Notes: generated by a model not told the origin, from the sequence alone. 64,000 nucleotides of DNA from Malania oleifera (GCF_029873635.1 NC_080423.1:102858991-102922990); one strand, 5' to 3'; positions 12,381-25,310 are shown, counted from the first letter of the stretch. Translations and numbers: made by a program.

Positions 12381-15068
12381 TGTAAAAACCCCAAAAAAAG
12401 ATATAAAAGATTAATAGAATGATTCCAAAAAAATACAAAAAATTTTAAAAAATTAAATAAAAAAAAATATTAATTAATTAATTAAATGAATTTTTAAAAA
12501 AAAAAGAAAAAAAAATTAATTAATTAAAATTAATTTTATTTTATTAAAAAATTATTATTATTATTATTATTATATTTATATATATATATATTATTATTAT
12601 TCTTCTTCTTCTTCTTCTTCTTCTTCTTCTTTTCTTTTCTTTTCTTCTCTGCAACTCTTTAAACTCTCCCTCTCTCCTCGATTTCGTGGCGAATTTTCAC
12701 CCGATCGAAAATCCAAAGATACCATTGGACTTCATTCGCTGCTGCCGTCATTTCTACCAGAGCGGATCGGTGGTTGGAGCGACGTAAGCATATTCCTGGG
12801 GGTAAGCCATTTCTCCTTTTTTCTTTAATTTCTTGCAAAATATAAGTCCAATTGACGAACGGACACTACCACGAGAATCTAGTGATGATTCTCTACAAGT
12901 CTAGTGTGACGAAATTCTCGTGAGGGTGTCGAGCCAAAACCCCAAATTTGGGGTGCGGGGGTTATTAAGGAGCTTATTTTTAATTAATTAGAATTAATTT
13001 AGAAATGCTAAAATATTAAGCATTTTGGGTTGAAATAGAATTTCTAAAATTTAGGGCCTGGGTGAGCACCGCAGGTGTAATTTTGGGACCCTCAAGAAAA
13101 ATTTAGAAAATTAAGTGGGTGTTTTAAATAATAGTCTAAATATTAATTTGAGGTATATGGGGCCTAAGGAAGGCTAGATGGGTATTGTTTTGGAGAAATA
13201 GATTAATTAATTTGGGAAAAATGCAAATTGCAGGAGTTAAATTTTGGGCGCCAAGGGCGTGAAATTTTGGATTCTAGCGAGACTCTCAGTAAACCAGGTA
13301 AGGAGAATAAATTATAACAGTGTTTTTAGAATTATTATTTGAATTAATATATGAAAATGAGCATATGATATTTTGTCTAAAAATTATTATGATATAAATA
13401 TCAGATAAACTGTGTGGCATTTGAGTGATGTTAAATTGTGGTATTTTGGAGTGTAAAATATAACGGTAAGTAATTTCTAAGAAAATATTGAGATGAGAAT
13501 TACTTATGTGATTAGTGAAAAATAATGTAATATGTTATTATTATATGAGTAGAAATGTTTTGCCTGGAAAATGGGATTTTGTGAATTATTGATATTGGAA
13601 AATAATGAAATGTGGTATTTATTTATAAGTGAAAATTATTTGCATGAGAAGTGAGTATTTTGGGAAAATGTGAAAAATACATGAAATATGATATATGATA
13701 TTATGAGATGATGAAATGTGCACAGAAAATGATGAAAATATTTATATTGAACTGAATTGTGATATACTGGAATATAATTGATGAAATGCCAATACCGCAT
13801 AATGATTGCGGGTATGTGGTGGTAAACCCTGTTGGATGATTATGATATTCAGTACGGTACCGTTGCGAGTGGTGTTAGTGCAACCACACGAACTCTTGGA
13901 GCGTATGGCGTGATAGTCAATTGTGCCATTGTGTTGGGTTGTTGGGCCCCCTGAGTCCGGATCAAGGTATTAGGCCGGCCAGTCGTATTATAGACGCGAT
14001 ATGTTATATGATATTTGATATAACCGGGTCGGCTAACAGCGGTTAGATCCAACATTCGGGCCGCATAACCTTGACCATGGGGGGAAGCATGGTGTGTATA
14101 GAAAGATCCTCAGGGTGGCCATGAGTTACAGACACGATGTTGGTATTTGATACCAAGGATACTCATGAGTCGGAAAGTAAAGTGTAAATGAAAAGTGAAA
14201 GAATGATAAAATTGGCTAAAATGAGGAATGAAAGAAAGAATGGAAATTGAGAAATAAAGAATGATAAAATTGAGAAATGGAACAGTGTGAGTTAATAATA
14301 TAAATAATTAAGGCGAAGTGAAACTCTCCGCCTGAGGGCTTACTGAGTAAGGTGAGTGCCCTAATGGGTATCAGATGTGGCCATACCCGGCTGCATAACA
14401 TGTTAGGGCAGAGGGAAACTACCTATATGGGCGGGTAATCTTCTTTATTCTCAGGAACTTCACGAGTAAATATGTGTTGGAAATCATTGAATTTGATAAA
14501 TGATTTTAAAGCTTATAAAATCTTGTGTTGTATATCTATATGATTATGTGTATGTGAATATCAGTGTATTTTCTTAGATGAAATGGTGATTTGAAAAGTA
14601 AAGTGTATTATAATTGTACTCATTTGGCCACACACTGTAAATAATTTATTCCTTCTTACTGAGATGTGTTTCACCCAATTTATCTAAATTTTTCAGGGAA
14701 CAGAGACCAACCGGGTGATAGAGCTCCGTAATAGTAGGGAGCTGAGACCCTGATACACAGGGTGAGTTTTTGGACTAGGGGAGATGTAATTCCCCTAGAG
14801 TTGAATAGTAATTTTTAGTATGGGAAGGTAGTGTGAATATTTGTATGTATGTTGATAATCTGGGTATTGTATTCTGACTGATATGTGTATATTGTCTTCC
14901 GCTATTAGGTTGAATATAATAAAATACTTTTTACCCGGTACCCAATGCGGGTCGGGTTGTATGAATGGTAGTAGGATTGTTGACGTGGCCGATTTGTGGA
15001 TGTTGTGGATTTATGACGTGATTATTTATTTATTATTAAAAAAATTGTACGAAAATTGGGGCGTCACA
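12381..15068 (+). mobile_element. Solo LTR D, same family as Gypsy C LTRs, inverted
   Basis: The 2688-bp sequence runs TGTAAAAACCCC to GGGGCGTCACA and is, over its length, the reverse complement of the LTRs at 7845 and 20870. No internal region is attached, so it is a solo LTR left by recombination. It splits the linker between RNase H (ADALSRKS just right of 15069) and integrase of Gypsy C. The flanks CTACT (12376..12380) and CCACT (15069..15073) are a target duplication with one mismatch. It carries a (TTC)n microsatellite at 12600..12632 and one copy of the hairpin module at 14333..14452. Confidence 0.92.
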
Positions 15069-15073
15069 CCACT

Positions 15074-15781
15074 GATTTCCGACTCAAAGCATCAGCGACC
15101 ACATTAGCCTTTCATAAGTGGTAGCTGATAGTGCAGTCGTAATCCTTTATTAGCTTCAACCATCTCCTCTACCTCATATTCAATTCCTTCCGCATGAAGA
15201 AATACTTTAAGCTCCTATGATCAGTAAATATCTCACACCTACTCCCATATAGATAGTGCCTCCAAATCTTCAGTGCGTAAACAATCGCCGCCAACTCCAG
15301 ATCATGGGTAGGGTAGCTCTTCTCATATTCTTTCAACTGTCGTGAGGCATAGGCTATCACTCTCCCTCACTGCATCAACACGCATCCGAGCCCTTTATGG
15401 GACACATCACTATAAATTACGAATCCTTCTTCTCCTAAAGGAATCATCAACACAGACGTAGTGATGAGTCGCTGCTTCAATTCCTGGAAGCTCTATTCAC
15501 ATTCATTAGACTACTCAAACTTCACTCCCAACTTGGTTAATCGGGTAAGTGGACCTGACAATCTAGAGAAGCTCTCAAAAAATCTGCGGTAGTACCCGGC
15601 CAATCCCAGGAAACTCCTGATCTCGTGCACGTTCTTTGGTCGTGCCCAGTCTACTACTACCTCATTCTTACTTGGATCAACAGAAATACCACCCTTGGAT
15701 ATGACGTGTCCAAGGAAGGTAACCTGTTCCGGCCAAAACTCACACTTCTTGAGCTTCGCATATAGCTTCTTCTCGCAACAC
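15074..15781 (-). pseudogene. Gypsy C RT connection and RNase H
   Basis: RNase H removes the RNA strand during reverse transcription. The clearest frame is 15360..15169 on the minus strand ([42 protein letters not shown]), which is the usual Gypsy RNase H signature. The end of the domain reads ADALSRKS and is cut by solo LTR D at 15068. Left of the RNase H, 15781..15370 reads as RT thumb and connection with several stops. Confidence 0.85.
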
Positions 15782-16463
15782 CTACAACACTATACTCAGA
15801 TGCTCCTCATGCTCCTCTGGACTCTTCGAATACACTAGTATATCATCAATAAATACTACAACAAACTGATCCAAGTACTGGTGAAAGCCCCTGTTCATCA
15901 AATCTATAAACACTGTAGGAGTATTCGTCAACCCAAACGACATAACTAAAAATTCATAGTGCCCATAACGTGTTTTGAATGTCATCTTCGGAACATATTC
16001 CGCCCTGACTTTCACCTAATGGTACCCAGAGCGTAAATCTATCTTCAAAAAGATTTGTGTCCCCTGTAATTGGTCAAACAAATCATCGATACGCGGGAGC
16101 GGGTATTTATTCTTGATAGTCACTTTGTTTATTTCCCTGTAGTTGATGCCCAACCTCATCGAGCCATCCTTCTTCCTCACAAACAAATCGGTGCTCCCCA
16201 GGGCGACACACTGGGCCGAATGAACCCCTTATCTAACAATTCCTACAACTGCTCTTTCAATTCTTTCAGCTTTGCCGGTGCCATTTTATACGGCGCCTTC
16301 GAAATCGGCGCTATCCCCAGAATCAGATCAATAACGAACTCTACCTCACGATTAGGAGGTAGTCCCGGCAAATCCTCGAAAAATACATCAGGAAAGTCCC
16401 TCACCATTGGGATCTCCTTGACCCTCAGCTCTCTTTCTGATACTGCCTTCACACAAGCTAAAT
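15782..16463 (-). pseudogene. Gypsy C reverse transcriptase
   Basis: On the minus strand 16452..16243 holds the segment leading into RT ([41 protein letters not shown]). Next comes [13 protein letters not shown] in a broken stretch, and then 16015..15782 is open with [15 protein letters not shown] and the catalytic FIDD at about 15845, followed by ILVYSKS. The motif order and the FIDD box are typical for Gypsy RT. A frameshift and stops between 16016 and 16242 make it nonfunctional. Solo LTR E lies directly upstream at 16469. Confidence 0.88.
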
Positions 16464-16468
16464 ATCCC

Positions 16469-18983
16469 TATAAAGACCCGAAAAATTAAAATGATTGAAA
16501 TAATAAAAAAAAATATAAAATAGCAAATAAATAAATAAAAGGAATGGCGTGGGAAAAGGAAGAAAAAAATTAAAATTAAAGAAATTAAATTAAATTAAGA
16601 TTAATTAAATAATTAAATAATTAGTTATTAAATTAAACATTTTTTTTACGTTGGTTTTTTTTTAAAAAAAACTAAAACTAATTGAAATAAGAGAAATATA
16701 TATATACATATATAGTAAGTTATTATAATATATATATATATATATATATAATAAGTATAGGATAAGGTTTAATATATAAAAGAGTTGCACAGGTTCAGAG
16801 CCCCCCCCCTGAGTTGTTTCCTGCACCAGCCACCTCTGTCTTTATCTCTCTCTCTCTCTTTCAATTTCTTGGTGAATTTACAGCGAATCGAGAAACGGAA
16901 GGTGCCGTTGGAATCCTGGTTTTGTTGCCGACATTTCTACTAGAGCAGATTTTTCATGGAAACGGCTTAGGCACTACTCCTGGGAAAAGGTAATTTTTTC
17001 CCATTTTCTCAATTTCGTTATTAATATGCAGTTAAATCGACGATCGAGTACCACCACGTGGTCGTAGTTGTCATCATCATCATTTTGATGTAGGTAATTT
17101 TCAATTGAGATTTTCTAGGCCCTACTCCAAAGCGAAAGTGGGATTTGGGAATTTGATTAAATTTAAGGGTATTATTATTTATTATGGTCCTAAGAAATAC
17201 TTAAATAATATTTTATTCAGGTATAATTTATTGAAATTAGGAATTTAATTTTAGGGTCTGAGTGAGCGCCGCAGATATTTTTCAAAGTCCCTGTTGGTGT
17301 AGTTCAAGAAACCAGGTAAGGGAGAAATTTATATATTAAATCAGGTTTTTCATGAATAAAAAATGACTATGTGTTATTTATGTATATATGTTTTTTTTTA
17401 TGTGGGTTTAAAATGCCAACCATGAAATTTATGTTTTCTGAGCCTAGGACTGTCGATATAGTTATGTATATGTGAAAGTGAACGAATGAAAGTGAAAAGA
17501 ATTTTCTAATGAATTAAATAAGAAATGAAATGTATTTTGAGCACATAAATGTTAAGTGTGGGTTGGCTTATTTTATGATAAATATGTATGAATTTTACTA
17601 TTAAATTGTGTGGCATGAGAATCTGTACAAATTATATGTTAAAATGTATGAGATGCAGGCTAAGTAAGTAAAACAATGTGAATAAAATATGATATGGATA
17701 ATATTACCTGTGTATGTTAAATGCAATCATGTAAAGGTACGACAGCTGAAAGCCGGGTTAGCAGATTCTAGTGCATTTTTATGTGGACTAACTAATGACA
17801 GCTAAAAGGAACTGTGTTAGATTTTAGCACATTTCTATGTGGACTAACAAATGACGGTTAAAGAGCGACTGTAGTACAAAGGAATGAAATGAAAATGTTA
17901 TACAATGAAATGACAAGAAATGACAATGCAATGAAATGAAATGTGAAAGGTGAATGATACAAATGGGAAAGAGTCACTTAAAGTGAAACCCAAGGAAATG
18001 TTAAGTTATGAACATAAAAGAATGTGAATGACTGAATAACGATGGAAATAATGATGTATTATGATATTAGAAGTATGTATGTACGTAGAACATGTTACGA
18101 TTGGGCGAGGCGTACCTTTCTCCTGAGGGCTTACTGAATAAGGTGAGTGCACTAGTAGCTACAGATATGGCAGTAGCCGCATAACGTACTAGAGCAGAGG
18201 GAACCTACTTGTATAGGCGGGTAGATTCCCTATCCTTAGGGCCTTTGCGTGTAAACTTTTGTATGAACTGTGTGAGTACGAGGTCATTTTAACACTTGAA
18301 GGCTTACTGAGTAAGGTGAGTGCCCTGGTATGCTTAAATTGTGACCTTTGGGTTACCAAATGTATCAGAGCAGAGGGTGCTACTTGTATGGGCGGGTAAT
18401 CACCCCTATCCTTGGGTAATCTCGTGGATAAAATATCTTGCATGTATTTGAATAGGATCAGAAAATTATTTCGGAAATTATGTTAAGAATTTGCAAATGT
18501 TAAATAATATGTCATATGTAAACTCATGTTGGCCACACACTGTTTTAATATATTGTTTCTTCCCTTACTGAGATGTGTCTCACCCGAATATGAATTTTTT
18601 TTTTTTTTCAAGATTTCCTTGAGATCGAGCTTTGAGAGCTGAGATTTTTCTAACATTTTTGGGAAATAGAAAAAGAAAAGGGTATATTTCTATGTTAATT
18701 TTGGGGAATGTAAATATTTATGTTTTATGTCTTTATGTTTTAAGGCTATTGAGTAAGGAATGATTGTGAAAATACTGAATTGTTTTGAGAGTTATGTAGA
18801 TTTATGGAAATGTAGGTGATGGATGATTTATATGGATTATAGTTAGAATTAGTAAACTCTGGTGTTATATTATATGGCGATTATGATTATATTTTCTGCT
18901 GCGTATGTTATGGAATATGATTTATTAGGGATTTTATCAGGTATAACGCGCTAGACCCGAGATTAAGGGTTCGGGGCCTTACA
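16469..18983 (+). mobile_element. Solo LTR E, second Gypsy family
   Basis: The 2515-bp sequence runs TATAAAGACCCG to GGGGCCTTACA, flanked on both sides by ATCCC (16464..16468 and 18984..18988), a perfect 5-bp target duplication. The first dinucleotide is TA instead of TG, probably a mutation. It has a TA-rich promoter stretch near 16690..16755, two copies of the hairpin module (18118..18242 and 18298..18420) and the TGAGA/TCTCA hairpin near 18570. No internal region is attached. Confidence 0.9.
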
Positions 18984-18988
18984 ATCCC

Positions 18989-19490
18989 TGACAACCTTCT
19001 GATAGCAATTTACATGCCTAAATAGCAGATAGTAAATGAGGTGGGGTGCGCACACGTGATCCCACGAATCTGTACTTTTGTCCATCTTGAGGTCTAAATA
19101 CTACCATTCTCTGATGACAATCAATTTTGGCATAGTGGGCAGCTAGCCAATCCATACCCAAGATTACCTCAAACCCATGTATGTCTAAAACCACCATATT
19201 AGGCAACACAGACCTCCCCTGAATATCCACTGGACAGTTGTTGAGTACCTTTCTACATACCCCTACGGCCACAGTCGGCGTAGCAACAGACAAACTAATT
19301 TTTAACTGCTAAGACTCAAACCTACACAATTTAACATAATCTCGGGCAATAAACAAATGCGTCGTCCCAGAATCGAACAAAACAGTAGCTTTAAATGATA
19401 GTATTGAAACCGTACCTGTCACCACATCTCCTTCTGCCTCAGCATCTCTTGACGTCAATGCATACACTTGTGCCGGAGCGATATTCCTCT
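18989..19490 (-). pseudogene. Gypsy C aspartic protease
   Basis: Protease cuts the Gag-Pol polyprotein. The active-site text TVLFDSGTTHLFI is readable on the minus strand near 19400..19360. After a stop the frame 19293..19018 is open and contains VDIQGRSVLPNMVVLDI and FEVILGMDWLAAHYA, the ILGMDWL block typical of Gypsy proteases. The frame would continue into RT but solo LTR E is inserted at 18983/16469. One internal stop separates the active site from the rest. Confidence 0.87.
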
Positions 19491-20484
19491 ACTGTCCACC
19501 TCGAGGTGCCTGATAGCCTCCTCTAAATGGTCAAGGAGCAGTCGCTACCTCTGGTGGTGCCTGGCGGTTTCTCGCGATATGCTCAGGCTGGTGGCACTGA
19601 TAGCAGACCACCTCTCTTGCTTGGCACTCTCCTGGGTGCCTCCTCAAACATCTAGGACATGGAGGGAGCATCTGTCTGCCCTGTATTGCTCGCTCTCCTC
19701 CTCCCTGTTGTTGTCCTCCTCCGGTATCATATCACCTCCACGACCCTCGACAGGGCCCTACTTGAAAGTCAGAAGGCACGGGCCTCTTCCTCTAGCTCTG
19801 GGCTACTGCGCCTCTCTGTATGCTGCTCTCAATCACCGCAACTCTATCTACTATCTCTGAGAAGGTCTGAGCTCGGAAACCTACCACCTGCTCATACAGG
19901 TTCTGCCTCAAGCCCTCCTCAAACTTTCTCATCTTCCTCTTCTCATCTGGCCCCATATAAGGGGCGAAGTGGGACAGCTGAACAAACCTCGTTGCGTACT
20001 ACTGCAGCGTCATAGACCCTTGTGTCAAATACATAAATTCTGACGCCTTCGCACTCCTAACTGTAGCGGAAAAGCACTGCTCGAAGAAAATCTCCCTGAA
20101 GCAACTCCACGTCATCGCTATAGGGTCAAGCCTCTGCTCCTCCAATACTCTCACTGATCTCCACCAGTGTTTTGCCTTCCCGGTCAATTTAAATGTGGCA
20201 AATAACACCCTCTGCTCATCTATACATGAGAGGACTGCCAGTGTGTCCTCTATGTCTTGAACCCAGTTCTCTGCTACCAGTGGGTCCGCTCCTCCAATGA
20301 AAGATAGGGGTTGCATACGTGTGAACTGCTCGATCGTGCAGCCCCTCTCCCCTGAGCTCCTGACCATCTCAGTCATCACCTGCTGAGTGACACTTCGCAA
20401 CACTATGTCAGGGTCTACACCACCCATACTGGAAGGTCCTACTCCATCACCTCCCACATTCGTGTTACTGTTCCCCGGATCCAT
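19491..20484 (-). pseudogene. Gypsy C gag
   Basis: Gag packages element RNA. I start it at [20 protein letters not shown] (20484), because the truncated gag of element F2 starts with the same MDPG...GPSSMGG pattern. The open part ends at 19999 with ENWVQDIEDTL, AKHWWRSV and the FFEQCF region typical of the retrotransposon gag domain. Beyond the stop, text such as FVQLSHFAPYMGPDEKRK is readable with further stops. A knuckle VCYQCHQPEHIARNR near 19620..19575 keeps C, C and H but has R at the last Cys position. Confidence 0.88.
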
Positions 20485-20869
20485 TCTGCAAAGGAAACAT
20501 CTAATCTTAGCATACAATCACTATCACGCAACCTATACATTACAATAACTCATAAATTATTCCTCTATCCACATCCTAAATCCCCATTTAAGATTCAGTC
20601 CTACCACTCAGAAACAAGACCCAGCGATAGTATCCATGATTTTCCTGAAATCATCACCTCAGGAAAAACACAGAAACAACCCCGGTACCCCTGTCTCTAG
20701 GTCACAAGATCGAACCCTAAATTCTTACCTCATCCTCAAACAATCACTAACTCACATTTCAATCTACCCACCACCTATTTTCCTCAAAATCCACTCTTAT
20801 ACTCTGGTATTGTATTCCACTGTCTACTAAAGTCTACAGAACCTAGCAACCTAGGCTCTGATACCACAC

Positions 20870-23303
20870 TGTGACGCCCCGATTTTTGTATAATTTTTTT
20901 TCTCAACAATAAATAATCACGTTATAAATCCACAAATCGGCCACGTCAACAATCCTACTATCATTCACATGACCCGACCCACATTGGGTACCAGGTAAAA
21001 AGTTATTTTATTATACAACTTAACAGCGGAAGACAGTACACATATATCAGTTAGAATACAATACCCAGAGTATCCATATACACATATACACAATACTATC
21101 TCATATCCAAAAACAATACAACCCTAGGGAATCACACCTCCCTAGTCCAAACTTACCATGTATGTCAGGGTCTCAGCTCCCTATGATCACGGAGCTCCAC
21201 CACCTAGCCTATCTCTGTCCCCTGAAAAATATAGATAATTTGGTTGAGACACATCTCAGTAAAAATGAATAAATTATTTACAGTGTGTGGCCGTATAAGT
21301 ATAATTATAACACATTTTACTTTTCAAATCACCATTTCATCTGAGAAAATACACTGATATACACATGCTCATAATCGTATAGATATACAACACAAGCTTT
21401 TATAAGCTTTAAAAATCATTTCTCAAAATCGATCATTCCAAAAATTTTTTACCTGCGAAGTTCCTTAGAATAGGGAAGATTACCCGCCCATACAGGTAGT
21501 TTCCCTCTATCCTAACACGTTATGTAGTCAGGTATGGCCACATCTGATACCTATCAGGGCACTCACCTTACTCAGTAAGCCCTCAAACAGAGAGTTTCAC
21601 TTCGCCTCAATTATTTATATTATTAACTCACGCTCTTCCATTTCTCAATTTTATCATTCTTTATTTCTCAATTTCCATTCTTTCTTTCATTTCTCATTTT
21701 AGCCAATTTTATCATTCTTTCACTTTTCATTTCCACTTTACTTTCCGGCTTATGAGTATCCTCGGTATCAAATACCAACATCGCATTTGTAACTCATGGC
21801 CACCCTGAGGACCTTTCAATACACGTCATGCTTCCCCCCAATTGTCAAGGTTGTGCGGCCCGAAGGCTAGATCTAACCCCGATTGGCCGACCGAGTTAGA
21901 TCAAATATCATATTACATATCGCGTCTGTAGTACGACTGGCTGGCCAATAACCCTGATCCGGACTTAGGGGGCCCAACAACCCTACACAATGGCACAGTC
22001 AACTGTCACGCCACACGCTCCAAGAGTCCGTGTGGTTGCACTAACACCACTCGCAAAGGTACCGTGCTCAATATCATAACCATCCAACAGGTTTTACCAC
22101 CACATACCCGCAATCATTATGCGGTATTGCCATTTTATCATTCATATTTCACGTATTTTCACATTTCTCATTTTCATATTACAGAATTAACTTTGCAATA
22201 TTTTCATTTTACATATTCACATTTCAATATCAGTATTCTCAACACATTTCATCATTTAAATGATATTTTCTCAGTTCATAATTCATCTCATCTCATACTA
22301 CCATATACATATCTTATTTCATAATTACTCAATATTTCTCAAAATATATTTCCATATTTCACTTTTCTTCATTTTCTCAGAGAATACATTTCTTGCACAT
22401 TTCACTTTCATCATTTTTCCACATTTCAATTCTCATATTAAAACACATTTCAGTATCACATATTTCATAGGGTAAATCATCTAACTCAGTTTAAACATTT
22501 CTCAATATAAATCATATGTCACACAAATTTCATCTGATATTTATATCATAATAAGTTTCAAGATATCATAATAAATTTCAAGTAAAATAACATTCGTCAT
22601 TTTCACATATTTCTCAACCCATAATTTTCATAAAAAGACTATTATAATTTATTCCTCTTACCTGGCTTACTGAGAGTTTCGCTAGAATCCCAAAATCTCA
22701 CGCCCTCGGCGCCCGAAATTTAACTACTGCAATTTACATTTTTCCCCAGATTAATTAATCTATTTCTCCAAAATAATACTCATCTAGCCTTACTAGGCTC
22801 CATATACCTCAAAAAAATATTTAAATTATTGTTTAACACCCCCACTTAATTTTCTGAATTTTGTCTACGGGTCCCAAAATTACCCCCATGACGCTCACCC
22901 AGACCCTAAATTCTAGAAATCCTACTTCAGCCCCGGATGCTCAATATTTTAGTGCTTCTAAATTAATGTTAATTAATTAAAAATAAGTCCCTTAATAACC
23001 CTCGCACCCCAAATTTGGGGTTTTGGCCCGACACCCCTACGAGAATTCCGTCTCGCTAGACTTGTAGAGAATCATTCCTAGATTCTCGTGGTGGTGTCCA
23101 TTTGCCAATTAGGTTTATATTTTGCAAGAAATTAAAGAAAAAGGGGAAAATGACTTACCCTAGGGAATATACTTATGCCACTCCTACCACCGATTCGCTC
23201 CGGTAGAAATGATGGCAGCGGGGAATGAAGTCTAGTGGTATATTCAGATTTTTTGATCAAGCGAAAATCCGTTACAAAATCGAGGAGAGAGGGAGAGAGA
23301 ATG

Positions 23304-23386
<83 letters not shown>

Positions 23387-23596
23387 TTCAGAGCTACGTA
23401 AACAAAAAGAGAAGAAAAAAAAAAGAAAAAAGAACAAGAAAGAAGGAGCCTAAAGCTTCCTTCAAGATAATAATAATAATAATAATAGTAATTATTATTA
23501 TAATAATATATTTAATTAATATTAATAATAATATATTTTATTAATAAAAATAAAAATAAATTTTAATTATTTTTTTCTTTTTTTTAAATCCGATTA

Positions 23597-23651
<55 letters not shown>

Positions 23652-23698
23652 TTAAATCATTCCACTAATCTTCTATATCCCTATTTGGGATTATTACA
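20870..23698 (-). repeat. 5' LTR of Gypsy C with PBS
   Basis: The LTR is 2829 bp and closely matches 7845..10558. Next to its inner edge the minus strand reads TGGTATCAGAGCCTAGG (about 20850..20866), complementary in type to initiator tRNA-Met, a standard primer-binding site. It holds a (GA)n run at 23308..23387 and an (ATT)n run at 23597..23651. The hairpin module is at about 21465..21600, where the first stem is partly broken. Confidence 0.92.
23308..23387. repeat. (GA)n microsatellite in Gypsy C 5' LTR
   Basis: About 80 bp of nearly pure GA with one T interruption. The partner LTR has only a short GA run (about 10240..10266), so the tract has changed length since insertion. Confidence 0.95.
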
Positions 23699-24222
23699 CT
23701 GAGTCCCTTCTCGCTCAGGTGACCAAGTCGTTGGTGCCAGATGTTATTGTCGTCATTTCTTACAGCAACTAAAATAGACATGGAGGCATCGGAGGTTAGA
23801 AAAGTGTTTTGTTTTTCTTACCTCGCCTAATCGTTAGTACACCCTTTGAAACTTTCCATTCATCGCCAATGAATTTCGTCGTGTATCCCTCATCTTCCAG
23901 CTGACCAATTGAGATCAAATTCTTTCTCAGGTCTGGAATATACCTGACATCCTTCAGCTTCCATACTGACCAATTTATATTGATCTTCACAACTCCCTTA
24001 TCGATTACGTCGCAAGGTTGATCGTTGCCAAGGTACACCTTACCAAAATTACTTGGTGTGTACTCCTCTAGGCAATCTCTACAGCAAGTGGCATGAAATG
24101 AGGCTCCGAAGTCTAAGACCCAAGACTCCTGCTTGCTCTCCAAAGAGCAGACCAACATCTCATCATTTTCGGAAGCAATATTTGCTTTTGTCTTTCCCCT
24201 CGTCTTATATTCTTTCATCTAA
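23699..24222 (-). pseudogene. Copia B protease and start of pre-integrase domain
   Basis: The minus frame 24218..23796 is open (140 codons). It has ESWVLDFGASFHAT, the Copia protease site with D-F-G in place of the usual D-S-G, and later VRYIPDLRKNLISIGQL, typical of the region before pre-integrase. After 23796 the text NIWHQRLGHLSEKGL is readable to 23699. There Gypsy C interrupts, and the reading resumes at 7844. The Ser to Phe change at the active site suggests the enzyme would be inactive. Confidence 0.87.
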
Positions 24223-24995
24223 CTCCTACACTGGTTTTTGTAATGACCAGGTTTTCCACAGTTCCAGCACTCAATAACTTTTGTGCTCTAGGAACCTGTG
24301 TCCTGAGTACCTCTGGGATTTCTAGATTTAGACTGCCTAAGCCTAGATCTACCGCGGTTGTTTGATTGTCCATGCCTGTTTCCTCTGCCTCGACTCTCCA
24401 TGTTCAAGACTGAACTCGAAGTGGAGCCATGATTCGACTGCATTCTGATTTCCTTTGTCAAAATCATGTTGATGACCTCATCGTATACAAGTTTCAATTT
24501 TCTTGCGGACCTACTGATGGCAGTAATGACACCATTCCAACTTTCAGGCAACTGACTGAGAATCAGTAGGGCCCAAATCTCATTATCAAACGTTATCCTG
24601 ACTAAGACGAGTTGATCAGACAAGTCGTTGAAATTATTCAAATGTCTGCTGAAAATTTCACCTGCAGACATGCTCATCATAAATAGTATTTTCATAAGAT
24701 GTACCTTGTTTGCAGCTGAAGGCTGCTTGTACATATTAACGAGCGCATCCATCAGAGACTTGGTGGATGTTATATGCTTGATATTGAACGCCACATATTT
24801 CAACAACGTCATTCTGATGGTTCCGAGGGCTTTTCGATCAAGCAACTCCCACTCGTCCTCGTTCATGGATGCTGGCTTACCCTTCAACGGTAAGTGCAAT
24901 TCCTTCCCAAACAAATAATCTTCTATCTACATCTTCTAGAAACTGAAATTGTTCACATTGAACATTTCGATTTTTGAGTTGTTTTCATTCGACAT
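24223..24995 (-). pseudogene. Copia B gag with zinc knuckle
   Basis: I place the start at MSNENNSKIEMFN (24995), followed by NNFSF, then two stops before LFGKELHLPLKGKP. The remainder to 24288 is open (208 codons) and shows ALGTIRMTLLKYVAFN, PSAANKVHLMK and ILSQLPESW, the Tnt1/Tork gag pattern. Past one more stop, CWNCGKPGHYKNQC is an intact CX2CX4HX4C knuckle. With only three stops it is better preserved than Copia A, in line with its younger age. Confidence 0.88.
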
Positions 24996-25156
24996 CTCGA
25001 TTCGCTAATCTAGAGATGGAATTAACTCAAATGGATAGCGCGGTTAGATCTGGAACGATTGAAAACCCTATAAATGGTTCAAGTCACTCAAAAAATGGAC
25101 CCAAAACAACTCCGAAAAGTTTAGTCAAAGTAATGGTCAAACTTGGTCAACTCTGC

Positions 25157-25310
25157 TGACGTGGCAAATAACGTGGCGGTGCTGACATGGCAAATGACAT
25201 GGAACTGCTCACGTGGCCGTGTGGATCCCACTAATGCCGCAGTAGCTAAGGTGGCAGGGGGTGGAGCCCACTTGCTGACGTGGCACTCAACTGACGTGGC
25301 GCACTGGCGT
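25157..25310 (-). repeat. ACGTGGC motif array in the leader of Copia B
   Basis: Between the PBS and gag the plus strand shows TGACGTGGC (25157..25165, near 25275 and near 25290), AACGTGGCG, CACGTGGCC and variants TGACATGG and AAGGTGGC, spaced 10-40 bp. TGACGTGGC has the ACGT core bound by plant bZIP factors (family knowledge). The position, downstream of the LTR promoter, is unusual. Whether it is bound is unknown. Confidence 0.7.

Larger units (their letters stand above)
7845..23698 (-). mobile_element. Gypsy C, chromovirus (Tekay/Del-like) LTR retrotransposon
   Basis: The LTRs of about 2.7-2.8 kb are 7845..10558 and 20870..23698, both with plus-strand ends TGTGACGCCCC and GGTTATTACA or close. 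Minus-strand order is 5' LTR, PBS, gag, protease, RT, RNase H, zinc-binding integrase, integrase core, chromodomain-like tail, PPT, 3' LTR. This order plus the chromodomain places it among chromoviruses. Stops interrupt most domains. It splits the pre-integrase of Copia B; the flanks are CTAAG (7840..7844) and CTGAG (23699..23703). Net of D and E it is about 10.6 kb. Confidence 0.92.

Noticed and set aside
23235..23453. Arg-Glu repeat protein
   Set aside because: Translation of the (GA)n microsatellite in the LTR.
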